Assembly (NCBI GenBank): GCA_035578905.1
Contig: JAQJVL010000058.1
Location: forward strand, 1,441,697 to 1,505,696
Source of the DNA: Stictocephala bisonia
Lineage: Eukaryota; Arthropoda; Insecta; Hemiptera; Membracidae
Direction: 5' to 3'
Length of the DNA: 64,000 bases
How positions within the stretch are numbered: the stretch's first letter is position 1; each line of letters starts with the position of its first letter. The notes beneath the pieces were generated by a model, which was not told the DNA's origin, searched no databases, and saw nothing but the letters and a program-made list of their open reading frames with translations. The translations under genes were made by a program, and so were the position numbers. Of the stretch, positions 21,413 to 35,025 are shown one piece after another.

Positions 21413-24400
21413 TCAAAATAATAGCACAGAATATAGACAGACATATTCTGTGATAATAGTGTTTATATTACTACGCCTATTACAGCTTATGTTTACAACT
21501 GTTTGTCCGTTCAAATCGTCCAAAGACCATCAGATACAAAACGGACTAAGATATTTTAATATGAAAGCATGATCTCGAAGAAATTAAATAATTTAATGCT
21601 TAATTTTTACTTCCAAATGTATAATTAGAAAATGGCATTGATGGCACCATTAAGATAGTCAGTATAAGTGTGATAATTTTCTTATACATTCGCTACGAAT
21701 GGATCTCAATAAACTTTTATTCAACTCTCCTCCAATCAGGTTTATTCTCTCATTCATTAACCATATTTTGACTTTGTTCTAGCCTACTAGTCCTTGAGAA
21801 GCGGATATTTTCATCTCTACGTTATATAAACGTCACTACTTATTCTACTTAATTCAATTAAAAACTAACTGATCTTTCCACTTTTAAACATGGTAAAGCC
21901 GTTTAAAACTTCTATCAAAAAAGGAGATCCGAGTTACTTGCGCATGAGCGGTCATCCGGATCAGTCCCGTTGTTCCTGTAGCGATAGTGTTATCAACACC
22001 GGATTTGTGTTTGTTTTTTTTCTACTCTTGATACGACAACTTATTTCACATCGCAAGTTCAGAGGTCGTATTGATTAATTTCCTTTTATTTATATTTTTA
22101 TCAATGCACATTCTTGTGTAATGCTGGCCAAGTCATAATAAAAACATGCTGTTTTGCATAAAGGATGTGAATTAGTTATTTATATTTCTCTATGGTCCCA
22201 CTGATTTAATAATGATTGTTTTCCAACTTTGTTTAGGTATTACGATTAGGTATTAAGCAATTTCACAGGCGTTAGTTTATTCAAATTAAAAAAAAAAAAA
22301 AATAATAAAGAGAAAACTATTCACATTAAAAACCACTTCAGACTACATTTCCCTTATTGGTAGGCCTAGCCTATTTTAGAGTAGGCCATTCCTGACAGCG
22401 TTGTTCAGAAAGAAAATAATCTTTATTCAAACAGCCAAACAAGCCGCATAATAGCGTCATTAAAATACATGTACATTTGGTCAAAAACATATTATTGGCT
22501 ATTTAAAAATGCTTAGAATAAAAATCTAGTTATTCATAAATTAATAACTAAGTTAATTAACAAATAGGCATAAACTTATGATTTATCAAAGAGTTCACAG
22601 TTGTATATTATTATGTAAACAAAGTCTTGAGGTCTGATTTAAATCTACTGTCTCCTGTTAGCATCAACTACTAATGGACATTTTATTATGTTTTCCTCCA
22701 GTATTAATCTTACCTAAAGACCTTACTTATATTTAGAAAGGTGACTTCCGTATTTGACTTAAGATTATAGTTAGGCCTAAATAATATTCTTAGATTTCAG
22801 TCGTCATTAAACTACTGTATTTATAGCTGTCTTCTATTATTGTTATTTTGCCTTCTGAATATGTATATAGTAAAGGGCCTGTGTGCCCTGTTGATCAATA
22901 AAGGGGAAGGGGGACATGTATAGTAGGCAAGGGTCGTTTCACATTGTTGGCAACCCCCGACTTATTGATTCCAACCACGTTATTCTTTCACCAAGTGGCG
23001 TGCACCTAATGTAAACACACAGAAGAAACTGGTCTAAATACTTTACTTGTTCCCATAGTTGGAATCAGTATAACTTAGTAAAGGGAAAAAACAAAATGAC
23101 AAGAACTGTCTTTATAAATTACAAAATTACGTTTATGGAATTCTACGAAAATAAGAGCGTATTTACTTGTCCTAAAAAATATATTCTTGAGAGCAAAGAA
23201 TAAGTATAGAATATGACCACACAAGTAACAAACACTTACAGTTCCTTGATTATAACTCACAACGTTAATAGAAATTAAATGTTTTCATCCATATGTAGTA
23301 AAAACACTACTTTCTAATGAAATTCAAATTCTTACCTTTATTTGTTGCACTTTTCAACAACTAGATGGGTTTAAACACTGAACACTTTATTAAAATAACA
23401 ACTGCTTTCCTAATATCGTACTAAGGAAATCAAAGACACAACTAAGTACAATCAAAGAAAACTAATTTGCTCAAAAGAATATACTGTAGTTGTTTATTGT
23501 ATACCAAAGCGATTGTCAAACAGATAACATAACCTCAAAGATAAGTGTATATCGCATGCTATGGTCAACACCGGACTTAGACGCGCGCGCAGACAGAAAT
23601 AAGCAGGCTGACCGACTGACAGAAATAATTCTAGCGTCCGGCGCGTCGGCTGGCGCAGTGGTTCACGCAGGACTACCAACCTCACTCGCTCGCAACCCGA
23701 AGTGAGGGAGGGAAAAGAGTGGGAGAAGACTGACTGCCAGACCACTATTGTAAGCACTGTGTTCAAATTAATTATCTAATACACTTCAGTATTAATTTGT
23801 ACCATCCAGCCACATATTAAGCAATCCTAGCTTCTCACGCCTAATTAATTAATTAATCAACTTCTTACAACTTATATCTTTTTTTTTTAGTTTTGCACAA
23901 AATACTTCAATAAAACCTCTATGATAAAAACAATGTTATTTTGATCGAATCTTATACACTATGTCTGGATCTTTTTATTCTTTGACGTTGTATAAAATGT
24001 AGAACAGTACATAGATTGTATTTTGTAGATTTTATTTTAACAATACATCTTTAGAATGCACAAAGCGTGAAGGTCTATTAGTATTGTTATTATAATAATT
24101 AATGTATCCATAGAGTTTTGAGAGCAATATATTTCATTATAAGGGTTTCTCCTGTATAATCTGTAATATTTTTTTTCATCCCACTTTATTTACGTCTCCA
24201 TTTTTCACGCCTATTCCTATTATACTCACTAATTACACAACGATTTTTTTCAGGTAAAATATTTCAATTTTGTCCACTCTAAGATTTTGTTCAATATTAT
24301 TTTTTTTAACAAACATGATGTCGATTTGATAAGTAGTTAACCAAATAAATAAAATAAAAATAACCTTAAATATTCAATATATGTTTATAATTGAAATGGA

Positions 24401-25529
24401 CTGAATTGTTGATGAGTATGCAAGTGTTAGAACTATTGTATGTCAGATTATTAAATATTATGACAACCATTTGCAAGCATCAATTTTATTAGTTTCATTC
24501 GTACCGTGTGTAGTTTTCTGACAGTAAAATGGTTTGATTTAGAAATCCCCCCTTAGTGTCCATGTTTTTTTTTTTTTAGTTGGTCTTAGTAATTAATTAC
24601 AGCACCGGTACTAACTTCATTTTTTTAATTATTTTTTTTTAGTTGTTGCTAGATACGGGACTTACACGAATCCAATTTGACAAATTGGATGATAGAATCA
24701 AAATATTCTAGGATAATTATAAATTCATTACTAAAATGACTCAGAGACATTTTCGTACGTAAAACGAGTTAATGACACAATAACGGTAATGGTGTTGTAA
24801 GGCTTTACTTTATTGCTATTTGTCAATACAATTTGTGAAATTATAATATTTTAGCTATTAAACATTAAAATTAAAGGTATGCGACATTTTTATGTTTTTG
24901 AATTTAATAGTCTAATAAACAAATATACAAAAGTTCTATCAACATAATAGTGGAGAATCAATTTACTATGTAAAATGAAAGAATTGTAATTTAATATGTC
25001 GCAATAAAATTATACATTACATAACCTGGAATAAAAAAATGTAAATTCATCCAAAACAAAAAATACAAAATCCTTCCGAAAATAATTTTTACGATTTACC
25101 AAAATTATAATACGACATGGAATAAACTGTTTTGTTTTGTGATAAGCAAACAATAAGTAATTTAATAATAGGTTCGACATGATTAAACTAAAACCAACCT
25201 GTTGCTGGGATTGCACATTTAGTAGCATTTTATCACATTTCGGAGGCTGTTTTTTTTTTTAATTTTAATTGCTCGAAATGGTAGTTTCCATGTCGTTAAT
25301 ATTATTTACTGGAAAATAATTACCATACAACCAAAACAACAGTGAAACAGAAGGTCATCAATAATAAAACATGTCATAGTGATGTTCATTTGTATACAAG
25401 TATACAGCTAATCAAATCGTGTAATATTGAAGTCTCCAATTAATTAGGTAGGTATGACATTTTTATCACTTTAAACTTTCCATTACAAGACACTGCACAG
25501 TTGCTTAGCAACACAATTGTCGTTGTCTG
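21413..25529. other. Long AT-rich non-coding stretch
   Basis: No gene or clear repeat recognised in about 4.1 kb. A CpG-rich patch at 23575-23710 (ACGCGCGCGC, then GTCCGGCGCGTCGGC) stands out and carries unsupported open frames on both strands. It could be a promoter or first-exon region, but nothing adjacent confirms that. A-runs at 22290-22302 and T-runs near 23879 and 24567. Confidence 0.45.
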
Positions 25530-25935
25530 TTAGAAATAAACGGTTCTAAAAAATTAGCACTTAAACATGAAAAAATCAAAACTTTGAAAATTACCAATTT
25601 GATTCCCAAATATGTTTTTTTCATAACTTAAAAACTAGTCAAGTTTTTCAGATTATGAAATAACATGCGGTTTTTACTGAAATATTTAAAATTACAATTC
25701 ACATTTTTTCTGAAAATTTAATTAAAATCGTTTGAGCAGTTTTTTTTAGAAAACCCCATTTTTGTATGTTTTTTGGCCATAAAGATAAAAAAGACTAAAA
25801 TTAAAAAAAACAATTGTCAGGAGATATTGTATAGGCTTAGTACACCTACATACCAAATTTCATAAAAAATTATCCATCCATTTGGTCTCCAGCGAACTGC
25901 ACATAAACACAGACACACATACGGGTAGACAAAAA
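25530..25935 (-). mobile_element. Family C dispersed repeat, copy 1
   Basis: Shares AAAATCAAAACTTTGAAAAT, ATGCGGTTTTTACT and TTGGTCTCCAGCGAACTGCA, in reverse, with the copies at 38135 and 42770. It has no coding capacity. The GAGAAAGTA motif that starts the other two copies is not preserved here. Confidence 0.65.
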
Positions 25936-27589
25936 AATACTGAATAAAACTAAAAGAATCTAGATGATGATACAATATATGCGATCAAAATGCAAGTTTT
26001 TTTTACAACTTTTGGTGGGCCCGACAGGGTGTTATTGCGAAATTTTCAATCGTTTGCTCAAAATCAACTTTATTTATATATCATAGTTAAATATTGTTAC
26101 AACATCGTTAATTTTATTTGTTAAGTAACTATTTATTCATTAATTATTTGACTTTTCGGTTATTTAATATTTTACAACTCAAAATAACATGACATTACTT
26201 TCTTTGACGAACTTAATAATACTGTACAATTTAGATAATTAGCTTCTAAATTTTAATGTGCTTTCTAGGTTTACTTACAATATGTATTTATGTAGTGGAC
26301 AAAAAAAAACGAAAAGACATTAAATAATGTGTAATTTTTGAAAACATAGATATTTCGCAGTTAAGAGACTAAAAATTAGTATGTAAGAAGTATTCGTTTT
26401 AATAACATAACCCTCCAGTGTGCAGACACAGTCAGTAATGCAACCCTCAAGAAAAAAACTAAAATTCCCTCAATTGGTCGCGGTCACCAGTTGTACATCA
26501 CTGGTCTTGTTCTGTTTCAGTATCCTAAAAGTGATTTTAAATATAATTAAATGTTAGCCTCGTGAAATAACTCAACTTACACTAGTGCAATTTGTGTCGG
26601 TAATTATGCACTTTCTAGACGCATCTCATCTAAAAATGCGATTTATTTTATTTATTTATTTATTTATTTTTTTGAGTTGAAAAAGTGGTGAAATATCGGT
26701 TAATAATTCTTAATGAGATTGATCTAAGCCGCGGAAAACTCGTTTTTTACCGAACAATTCAAAAACTAGTTTTTTAAGTGATAGTGAAAAAACCAACTTT
26801 TTTATCAATTGGAATTTTTCTACATTTTTTTCAATTTACTTGTTTTTTAATGCTGAACAAGAATATAAAATATGTTTTTCAATCAAATTAATTGTTCGGT
26901 CCGAAAAATACACTTACTTACCTAAGCATACATAAACTAATTTATCCTAATCGTCTTTAGGCCTATACTCGACAAAAATTCATAATTTGCTTTAAATTCG
27001 GGTCCCTGGCCTCCGTGATGGCCAGCCGGCCGTCACTGCAGCAGCAATACGTGCGAATTTGTTTTTGGGGGCCAGTCATAGCTCATATTAACATTATGCA
27101 TATGGGCACCACTGGTAATTTGCCGTGAACGTAGTATTTCGTAATATATCGAGAAATGATTGTCATAGACCGAAATAGTTTTCAAATTCGTGTTCAGCAC
27201 GAACAATTTCATCAAATTAACAACAAATTATGAAAAAAATCACGAAAAATAATGGAGATAAATTGAAAAATAACTTTTTCATAAATTTATAATTTTCTGT
27301 TTTTTTTCCTTCATATAACACGTTATTTCCGCGGATAAAAAAGTATATGCTCATAAAATATAGACCTGATTCTACCCACAAGTGATATAAAAGTCAAGGT
27401 GAGACGTCTGGAAAGCGCATAAATACCTTCATGTCAAGTAGAGAATCGCATAAAATGTTTTGATTGCGCCGACCTCAATTAGCCAATTTATAATTAACAT
27501 GGAATCTTGTTGAAGAAATTTGACATTTATCCACTTGAGACCTTGTTTATAGACCTACTATGGTTAAAGTAAGAAACATAACCTCTACC
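25936..27589. other. AT-rich non-coding stretch
   Basis: Contains a (TTTA)n microsatellite at 26642-26672. No gene or structured repeat recognised. Confidence 0.5.
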
Positions 27590-27830
27590 ATTTAAGGTAG
27601 CCGTCTGCCAAACTGTAAAGTCACCGCTGGGAAGGAAGCCACTATAGTAGACATGCAGTTTTACCGTCACCTCAAGCGTTACGATACGCGTTATTACGAA
27701 CCGAATCGTCGAAATGAAAACCTATGTTTTTGGAGCTTTTCATGGGACAAAACGGCCACTTAATTTTCCTCCTAAACGTTGAACATAGCAAACAAATGTT
27801 TGCCTTCACCTCGCCTCATCAGTCACATTC
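27590..27830. mobile_element. Family E dispersed repeat, fragment
   Basis: Shares CCAAACTGTAAAGTCACCG and ATTACGAACCGAATCGT with sequences at 36290-36700, 37245-37690, 43450-43900 and 47940-48260. Probably a MITE-like element; termini not fixed. Confidence 0.5.
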
Positions 27831-28142
27831 TTTAAAACTGTTTGTATATTACTAGGGGACACCTTTGCACGCCCAGCGTGCCAACCACAGCACGGTAATT
27901 TTGTTATTTTTTTTCTTATTGCAAACTTACACTGTTTAAAAAATAACAGTTTAAAAAATAATCAATTCGTTACGGTATGCGATTTTTCCTAATTATGTAA
28001 TACTGTAATAAGCATTAAAATTAAAAGAGAAGCTCATTTAATTTTAATGCTCATTAAAGCATATGTCAAGTTTCACCGTTATAATCTCCCTCATTGCTAT
28101 GCTGAAAAACCGTAATTAATAATTTGGTCAATAACTCTCAGA

Positions 28143-28215
28143 ACGGGTGAATTTGAAGGCCTAATGAGTGTGGAGTGCAGATGAACGAGTGTAGTCATTG
28201 TTACTAACTAAGGTC
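28143..28215 (-). mobile_element. Family A repeat, copy 6 (remnant)
   Basis: Keeps GCAGATGAACGAGTGTAGTC and ATTGTTACTAACTAAGGTCG, only the 3'-proximal block in reverse. Confidence 0.55.
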
Positions 28216-28325
28216 GAATTTTCTTTAAGAAGAGTAAAGTGACCATTGCCACCAGCCAACAGGGACTAGAGTGTTGCCACCCCCCCCCCCTACCCAACAG
28301 AGACTTCTCTAGGATTGTTCACTAG

Positions 28326-28517
28326 GGCTTCTTGCTAGCCTAGTGGTTAGCACGTCTGCTTCATATGTAGATGGTCACGAGTTCAAATCCCAGGAGGTCC
28401 ACTTAACTTTGCCATAGGGGTTTGTACCGTTGTCCCTCAAGAACGTTTGAATATCATGTTCAAAATGCCATTGTCGTAGAAAGTAAGAAAATAAATAAAT
28501 AAAATTTGAAAAAAAAT
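28326..28517 (+). mobile_element. tRNA-derived SINE
   Basis: TAGCCTAGTGG (28336-28346) fits the RNA polymerase III A box and GTTCAAATCC (28381-28390) the B box, 45 bp apart as in tRNA genes. The T-arm and acceptor stem do not pair well, so this is not a functional tRNA. A ~100-bp unrelated body follows, ending in AAATAAATAAATAAAATTTG and an A-run. ATTGT occurs on both sides, at most a weak target duplication. Confidence 0.7.
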
Positions 28518-30904
28518 TGTCTTTGCCGATACGCATTCTTAAAATCATGATTTACGACTGTAATCACGATTTCTTCACAACTCTTCAGAGCGACTGGGGT
28601 CAGCCCCAATTAACGAGGGATCCGAACCAAGTCGTAACGACAATTAAGTCTACTCGATCTATAACTATACTATCTATCTATCTATAATCTATACTATTCA
28701 GCAACTATAAATACTGTGCTAACCCTCAACCTGCACCTGGGGGGTTTTAACACACCACGTATTAAACTGTCCTAACGTTCATATATCTATCGTTATTATA
28801 ATTATTTTTTCATGCTTTAGGTATTCTTCTAGTAAAGAAAACGTAAACAGGCGGTGAAATAAAATATTTGATAAAAGCTTCTTCACGTGTGTGATATAAG
28901 CTTTTGGGGGTGTCGAGACGTCTCAGGGTACCATTGAAACGAAAGACATGTTTCTAGGTTTAGAAGAAAAAAAAGAGAAAAAAATGGAAACAATCACTGC
29001 ATTAACTATAATAACAATTGCCTGTAATAAGTGTGAGAATTAAAGAAATTTTAAGTTTTTAACAAAAATATGTTGATTTTTCATGATAACTATGCTTTCT
29101 TTTTATCTTAATATTAATCCTTATCTGATGGTAAGCATATATAATATTTTTATTTTGTGTAGACAGAGTAGATATTATATTAAAACATAAAAACTTAAAA
29201 TTTAAGCTATATATTATTTAAAAGAAATATTTTTTCAATTTTACTCTGCTTTTCTCTAGAATGTGATTTTAGTGGGGTGTATTTTTTTATTTAAATTAAA
29301 TATCTCAATTATCTTTAAAAATTACTAGTGTCTTTGATGCAGTTTTATATATATATATATAAATATTTTATAGTAAAATTTAAAAAAATTTGTTTAGTAT
29401 AAGTTTGTATTTTAGTTTCAAAAATAGTAGTGATTTTTCTTTAATTTCTTTTCAACCTTTGAAGTTGCTTTAATACATAATCTTTTTTGTTAATAATAAT
29501 ACATACACACGTAAAAATACATAATATTTTGTGTTTTCATAGAATATTGTAACTATTTTATACTCCTTTTGTACATTATACTATAATGGGGTGTGGAGCG
29601 CTAGTTCTCGTGCTTACGCCTTGTTTCTCAAACATTTCCCCGTCTTAGATTAAAAGTCACGGCCACCAATACAGGTGTGAATTACATGTACCAACAATGC
29701 ACAGTGTAGTATTGTCCAATACAACAACATTTCATTGTTGACTCGACCTTGGTTGACTTGTAGTGGAAATGTTGGTTAGTAACTTTTAGAAAAGTCAATG
29801 TGCTGAAAGTCAGAAGTAAGCTAGAATCTTATTCGATCTATATATATATGTTTAAACCCATATTGGTGTTTTACGAATCAACAATTATTTAAGAAGATCG
29901 TGGGGTACGATCCAAAAAAAAATTCTACTTTGTATTTGTTAATTTGGGAAACTCCGCTTCTCTTTTGTATGTCAGGATGGTCAATTTCGTTTGCTCGACC
30001 AATCTAGTAACTCCCAGACAGTGTGATAATTGTTTAGTAGTTAATTGACTTAAGGCTGGTGTTACAAAGTTGTATCTGGGCGAGTTCTATATCACGGCTC
30101 TAATCTAATAGAATCTTCTGGATTGCAGTGGCACCTTAAAAAGACACTCTTCTGCCGACTAGTCAGTGAAATGTTGCTTGTGACAGTTCATGAAGTGTGG
30201 CACATATTAAATGAACAAAAACTTTTTTTATTCTGTTTGTTAAATGGCAATAATAAGAATTAGTTAATTTTAAGTGCTAAACAGCACAAAATTATCTGGA
30301 ATATTTAATTAAACGAAGATGCGCTCTTTTACAAATTACATTGTGGTAAGGTTTTTAGCACTGTCTGCTCATTATCGTGCGGTGGCTGTGGTAAGCCTGT
30401 GCGGAAGATCTATTCATCAAAGTACATCCAGCGGGGTGATGTAACCCCATCGTCTTCACTGACATCACAGGCCAATTATACTTTAAACAAATAAGGATGT
30501 TTTGTGATGTCGAAGGATGCTGATGAAGTAATCCTCAATGTCTGAGGGCCAAGGTCGATGACGTATGTCGCCCATTGACCTTGAGACAACCGACCGTCGA
30601 CTTCTCGGAAGAATCCAAACTCATTTCCCGAACTGGCGTATCTTCTCATGAGTGTTTCCTGCGTATTTTACACCTCTCCTAGACCGCCTTTCAGGAGCCT
30701 TTCAAGAGCCGAAAGCACTTAACTGCTGCAGTCTGGAAGATTCAAAATTATACTGGCTGGGCACACCGGTTGTCAGAAGTAAATAAAACCCCATAACATA
30801 GGTTTTACACAGCAATCAATGGAGTATAAATTTAGTCCTTAACTTAGACTTTTTATGACTACTAGACAAATAATTTTTAGTTCGATTAGTAAATGGCAGA
30901 ATGT
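28518..30904. other. AT-rich non-coding stretch
   Basis: CTAT microsatellite at 28670-28686; (AT)n near 29350 and 29840. A GC-richer block at 30360-30760 has no recognisable frame. Confidence 0.45.
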
Positions 30905-31425
30905 AAAATGTTGACTATTACCACGGAATAAGACAATATGTGCAATTACCTAGCCTATAAACTTGTTAAAATGTTGACTATTACCACGGAATAAGACAAT
31001 ATGTGCAATTACCTAGCCTATAAACTTGTTAAAATGTTGACTATTACCACGGAATAAGACAATATGTGCAATTACCTAGCCTATAAACTTGTTAAAATGT
31101 TGACTATTACCACGGAATAAGACAATATGTGCAATTACCTAGCCTATAAACTTGTTAAAATGTTGACTATTACTACGGAATAAGACAATATGTGCAATTA
31201 CCTAGCCTATAAACTTGTTAAAATGTTGACTATTACTACGGAATAAGACAATATGTGCAATTACCTAGCCTATAAACTTGTTAAAATGTTGACTATTACT
31301 ACGGAATAAGACAATATGTGCAATTACCTAGCCTATAAACTTGTTAAAATGTTGACTATTACTACGGAATAAGACAATATGTGCAATTACCTAGCCTATA
31401 AACTTGTTAAAATATTGTATAACGA
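30905..31425. repeat. Tandem array, 63-bp unit, 8 copies
   Basis: Units begin at 30905, 30968, 31031, 31094, 31157, 31220, 31283 and 31346 with AAAATGTTGACTATTAC. Copies 1-4 carry ACCACGG and copies 5-8 ACTACGG; otherwise they look identical. A ninth unit breaks off at AAAATATTG. Confidence 0.97.
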
Positions 31426-32067
31426 GCGCAGTGAATAAAAATTATAACCAACCGGCATTACCAATACAAAGAAAGGTAACCCGAGCGCATTGACTGACGA
31501 CGAGATTGGCGCGCGAAGCGTGTAGGGGATTCCCTTAGTTCTCAAGTCTTTTTTGTTTTCTACGCTTCAAACAGTTTCCGTAGTTCTCTAAATGGCCAAG
31601 GATGTCTTAACACGATACCTACTTTGAATCATTGTCAGGCATACAGTAACATTTTCACACAATAATTTATTTCAACATACTTTTGGCTTGCGGATGTTCG
31701 AAATCAAATAGCATTATAAACTTTATCGTTGCAACGTTACCGAGTTTGCAAGGGTTTACAAAAAAATTTAATTTCTCTTTAATTTGTTTGAATTATTAAG
31801 TGAGTCTTATACCAAATTAACCACAATGAATCAAACTGTCATCCATCCAGAGAAATTATTTTATTATTATTCTCGCTTCAGTGACAGGTTAAAGACGACT
31901 CACGCGCAAATTTGTTCAAGCAAAATCTTTAGTATGACTTTTTCTTAAAGAATATAACATAGGGGAGACTATACAATTAGTTGGAAAATTATTGCTTGCT
32001 TATTTTAAGTTTGGAAGCAAATTAAAACTCGGTTTTGTCGTTTCAGACTATATTATAGTGGTGCGTG
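31426..32067. other. Non-coding, nothing recognised
   Basis: A GC-rich patch at 31470-31530 (GATTGGCGCGCGAAGCG) then AT-rich DNA. Confidence 0.4.
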
Positions 32068-32823
32068 TAGGGATGGCAATTATGTTCAATATATCGATAT
32101 ATCGCAAACCAAATATCGATCTAACGATTGTATCGTAAGAAAAATACTGATATATCGAATTGTAAGTTATCTGTTTAAAATAATTATGCATTAACTCTCA
32201 TGTCACGACAAAAAATACATTCATGTTTAACTGTCACTATTTAGAATAGGCCATTGAATGTAAAAATTAAATACATTTATCTACACGAAACAAGTTGTGG
32301 TCTGTGGGGTTGAATTAAAAAAAATCAAAATAAGAGTAACTATACCTTTAATTATTATATTAGTTATAAAATAATAATGTAATAACATTATTATTTCTGT
32401 TTTTCACATTTAAAATACCTTTAGGTTTCTTATAAATACTAAAAATTTAACAAATAAATTCATTATGGTTTTAAAATTAGACATTATTTGCCCGTTTCAC
32501 CCACTGATAAATAACTACATATTTATGCGTTAACCAAAAATATGTATGCATTAATAAACTACGTATTTGTGCGTTAACCTACCGTAAAAAAACTACATAA
32601 AGTTACTTTATTACTTCAATGCATGTTTTGTACGCATAAGATACAATATAAATGTGTTTTTTTTTCGAATCAATGATTTTGAGGAGAGAGAGTAACGTCA
32701 TTATATTGTGATATGATTTATCGGACCAAAATATCGATATGTCTGATACTATCGAAAGAAAATATCGATACAATATATCGATATATGTTAATCGATATTT
32801 CCGATATATCGTTGTCATCCCTA
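32068..32823. mobile_element. Family B hAT-type MITE, copy 4
   Basis: 756 bp from TAGGGATGGCAATTATGTTC to CGATATATCGTTGTCATCCC plus TA. The flanking octamers GGTGCGTG and AATGCGGA share only TGCG, so the target duplication has decayed or been replaced. Confidence 0.85.
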
Positions 32824-33258
32824 AATGCGGAACGTCCGCAGAATGTAACGTTAGTTTACATCTGACCATGGGCTAATTTTAAAAATCGGAGTGAATAGTG
32901 TGTCGATCAGGTGTGACGTGTGATAGGTGATGCGGGGTCATCAGCCAAGGACAAACGATTGGCACCGCTCACGCTGCGGTCGCTGACACCCGCGTCCGCC
33001 CCCGCAGCCATGACGGTCAGCTTTCTCAGAGTATCGCCATAAGCAATGTCCACTACTGAGTTAGACAATGACATAAAAAAAACAAAAAAAAAACAGAGTT
33101 AAACGGAACCTATTTGTGTACGAGATCTCCTGACCGTTATACCCATTGGAATCGAAGCTGTTGATTTCGTTTCTCCAGTAGTAAAACAACTGACGGGACC
33201 GCATCATAGATCTCTTCTATAGTCACTGAAACCGACTGAGAACATAACCTTTCCCCCT
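32824..33258. other. Non-coding, nothing recognised
   Basis: Includes a small GC-rich patch at 32930-33020 with no recognisable frame. Confidence 0.4.
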
Positions 33259-34318
33259 TAGGGATGGCATTGATATATCAGAAATACCGATAAATATGTT
33301 TCGATATATCGATATATTAGTTTCGATATTTTCTTTCGATAATATCGGCCATATCGATATTTTAGTCCGATATTTTATATAACTAAATTTTGACGCTTTT
33401 CTCTCTCCTCAAAATCATCACGATTCGAAAAAACACATTTAAATTTCCTCTTATGCGCAGAAAACATACATAGAGTAACTTTATTTAATATTTTTATGCG
33501 AGATTAACGCTCTAAAATCTAATTTAGTGAATTAATTTGTGAAATTTTTAGTGTTTATAAGAAGCCTATTACCATTTTTAAATGTGAAAAACAAAAACTA
33601 CAATGTTATTACATTATTATTTTATAATTAACATAATAATGCCATCACAAGTCGGGGTCAGATTAATCAATGGGCTTCCTGAGGGTGTCAAGCTAATACA
33701 AAATCAAAATCAATTTAAGAGTCAGCTAAAACAATATTTGGTAACAAAAGCGTTTTACTCGGTTGATGAGTTCACGATGAGCCACTGCAGTTAGAACATT
33801 GTAAAATTCCAACATCAAAAGGAGGGTCTGATGTCCAATGAATGAACGAATGGCTGTATGAATGTTACACTTATATGTTTGAATGGATGACGAATGAATG
33901 CCATGATTTTAATTGTTACCATTAATTATTTATTTATTTTGACGATTGTGATACCATGTGAACTGGTTTTTTATGCAATAAAACTTTTTGAATTTTGAAT
34001 AATTAAAGGTACATTTATTCTTATTACTAATTTTTTTCATTCAATCCCACAGACCACTACTTGTTTTTTGTAGATAAATATATTTAAATTTTAGATTCAG
34101 TAGGCTATTCTAAATAGTAACAGCAAAACATGAGTGTATCTTTGGTCATGCATAAAAGTCAGAGCAAAATCTTAGACAGATAAATCATATTAAAATTTGA
34201 TATATCGGTTACTCGATATATCGATAACTTTCTTTCGATATAATCGTTAGATCGATATTTGGTTTGCGATCTATCGATAGTTCGATAAATCTATATGTTG
34301 ACAATATTTGCTATCCCT
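33259..34318. mobile_element. Family B MITE, interrupted by a LINE insertion
   Basis: Opens TAGGGATGGCATTGATATAT and closes ATATTTGCTATCCCTC next to TTGCCGAATAAT. The right end and its flank match copy 1 (13104) in reverse, while the left flank does not. Without the insertion at 33643-34001 it would be about 700 bp. Confidence 0.75.
33643..34001 (+). mobile_element. 5'-truncated LINE insertion inside the MITE
   Basis: The frame from 33640 reads PSQVGVRLINGLPEGVKLIQ, then FKSQLKQYLVTKAFYSVDEF and a stop. This is the C-terminal pattern of CR1/jockey-like reverse transcriptase ORFs. The 3' end has TGCAATAAAACTTTTTGAAT. AATAAT precedes and follows the insert, and uninterrupted MITE copies have one AATAAT at this site, so the target duplication is convincing. 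Confidence 0.8.
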
Positions 34319-34606
34319 CTTGCCGAATAATTTAAATTCATGCGACATTTAACTATATTAACATTATTTTATTGCATCCCAATTTGACTAGCCATTTTCT
34401 GCTATGGAAGAAGATAACTATGTTTCTTCAAATAAATGTTATTCACTTGTTAAATGCCTAAGTTGTGTATAAGAGATGGTGTGATTAGTTTCATAATATT
34501 ATGAAACCAGTGGAGTTCCTTTTTTGACACTGTTGTTAACGTGCTGCTATTTACAATATTTACGTCTCAGTCGTTCACCTGAGGATGTCAATTACAGCAC
34601 GGCATA
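34319..34606 (+). mobile_element. Penelope-like sequence, second copy
   Basis: Reverse complement of 12785-13103: shares TTATTGCATCC, TATGTTTCTTCAAATAAATG, TTTACGTCTCAGTCGTTCAC and CTGAGGATGTCA. The GCCGAAAC box is lost, because the sequence runs into family B interior at CGGCATAAGAG. Confidence 0.6.
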
Positions 34607-34737
34607 AGAGTAAGGGCATCATTTTAAACAGATAATTCATTTACAATTCCACATATACATTTTTTATTTTTATATTATCGTTAGATCGATATTTGGTTTG
34701 CGATATATCGATATGTTGAAAATATTTGCCATCCCTA
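34607..34737. mobile_element. Family B MITE, right-end fragment
   Basis: Interior block AACAGATAATTCATTTACAA, then ATCGTTAGATCGATATTTGG, ending TTTGCCATCCCTA. Followed by GTCGTGAC, nearly the octamer (GTCGTGAT) after the copy ending at 57182. Confidence 0.7.
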
Positions 34738-35025
34738 GTCGTGACTATTCATTTTATAAGGTTTATAACGTGACCGAGTAATTCATTTTATGACCTCTCG
34801 CAGCCAATAAAACGTTGTTTCAGGAAATTGGTAAGAACATTTTTTTCTTGATAAGTTAAAATTCAGAAATTTATAAACTTTTAGAGAACACCCCTGTTGA
34901 CTACGCATTAAAATAGTAATGCGGTACATTTACATGTATTTTTGAGTAATGAAAGTGTAAAGTGGATTCACAGTGAAAACTAGTTAAAATTCCGGTACTT
35001 TTTTGTATATTTTTCTTTCGCTACT
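34738..35025. mobile_element. Family T element, right arm
   Basis: Matches 57183-57480: AACGTTGTTTCAGGAAA, GTAAAGTGGATTCACAGTGA and AACTAGTTAAAATTCCGGTA. The left arm is absent here. Confidence 0.65.

Noticed and set aside
23494..23766. 90-codon minus-strand ORF in a CpG-rich patch
   Set aside because: It overlaps another ORF on plus and has no recognisable motif; a regulatory CpG patch is just as likely.
28326..28402. Functional tRNA gene
   Set aside because: A and B boxes are present but the acceptor and T stems do not pair and a SINE body with A-rich tail follows.
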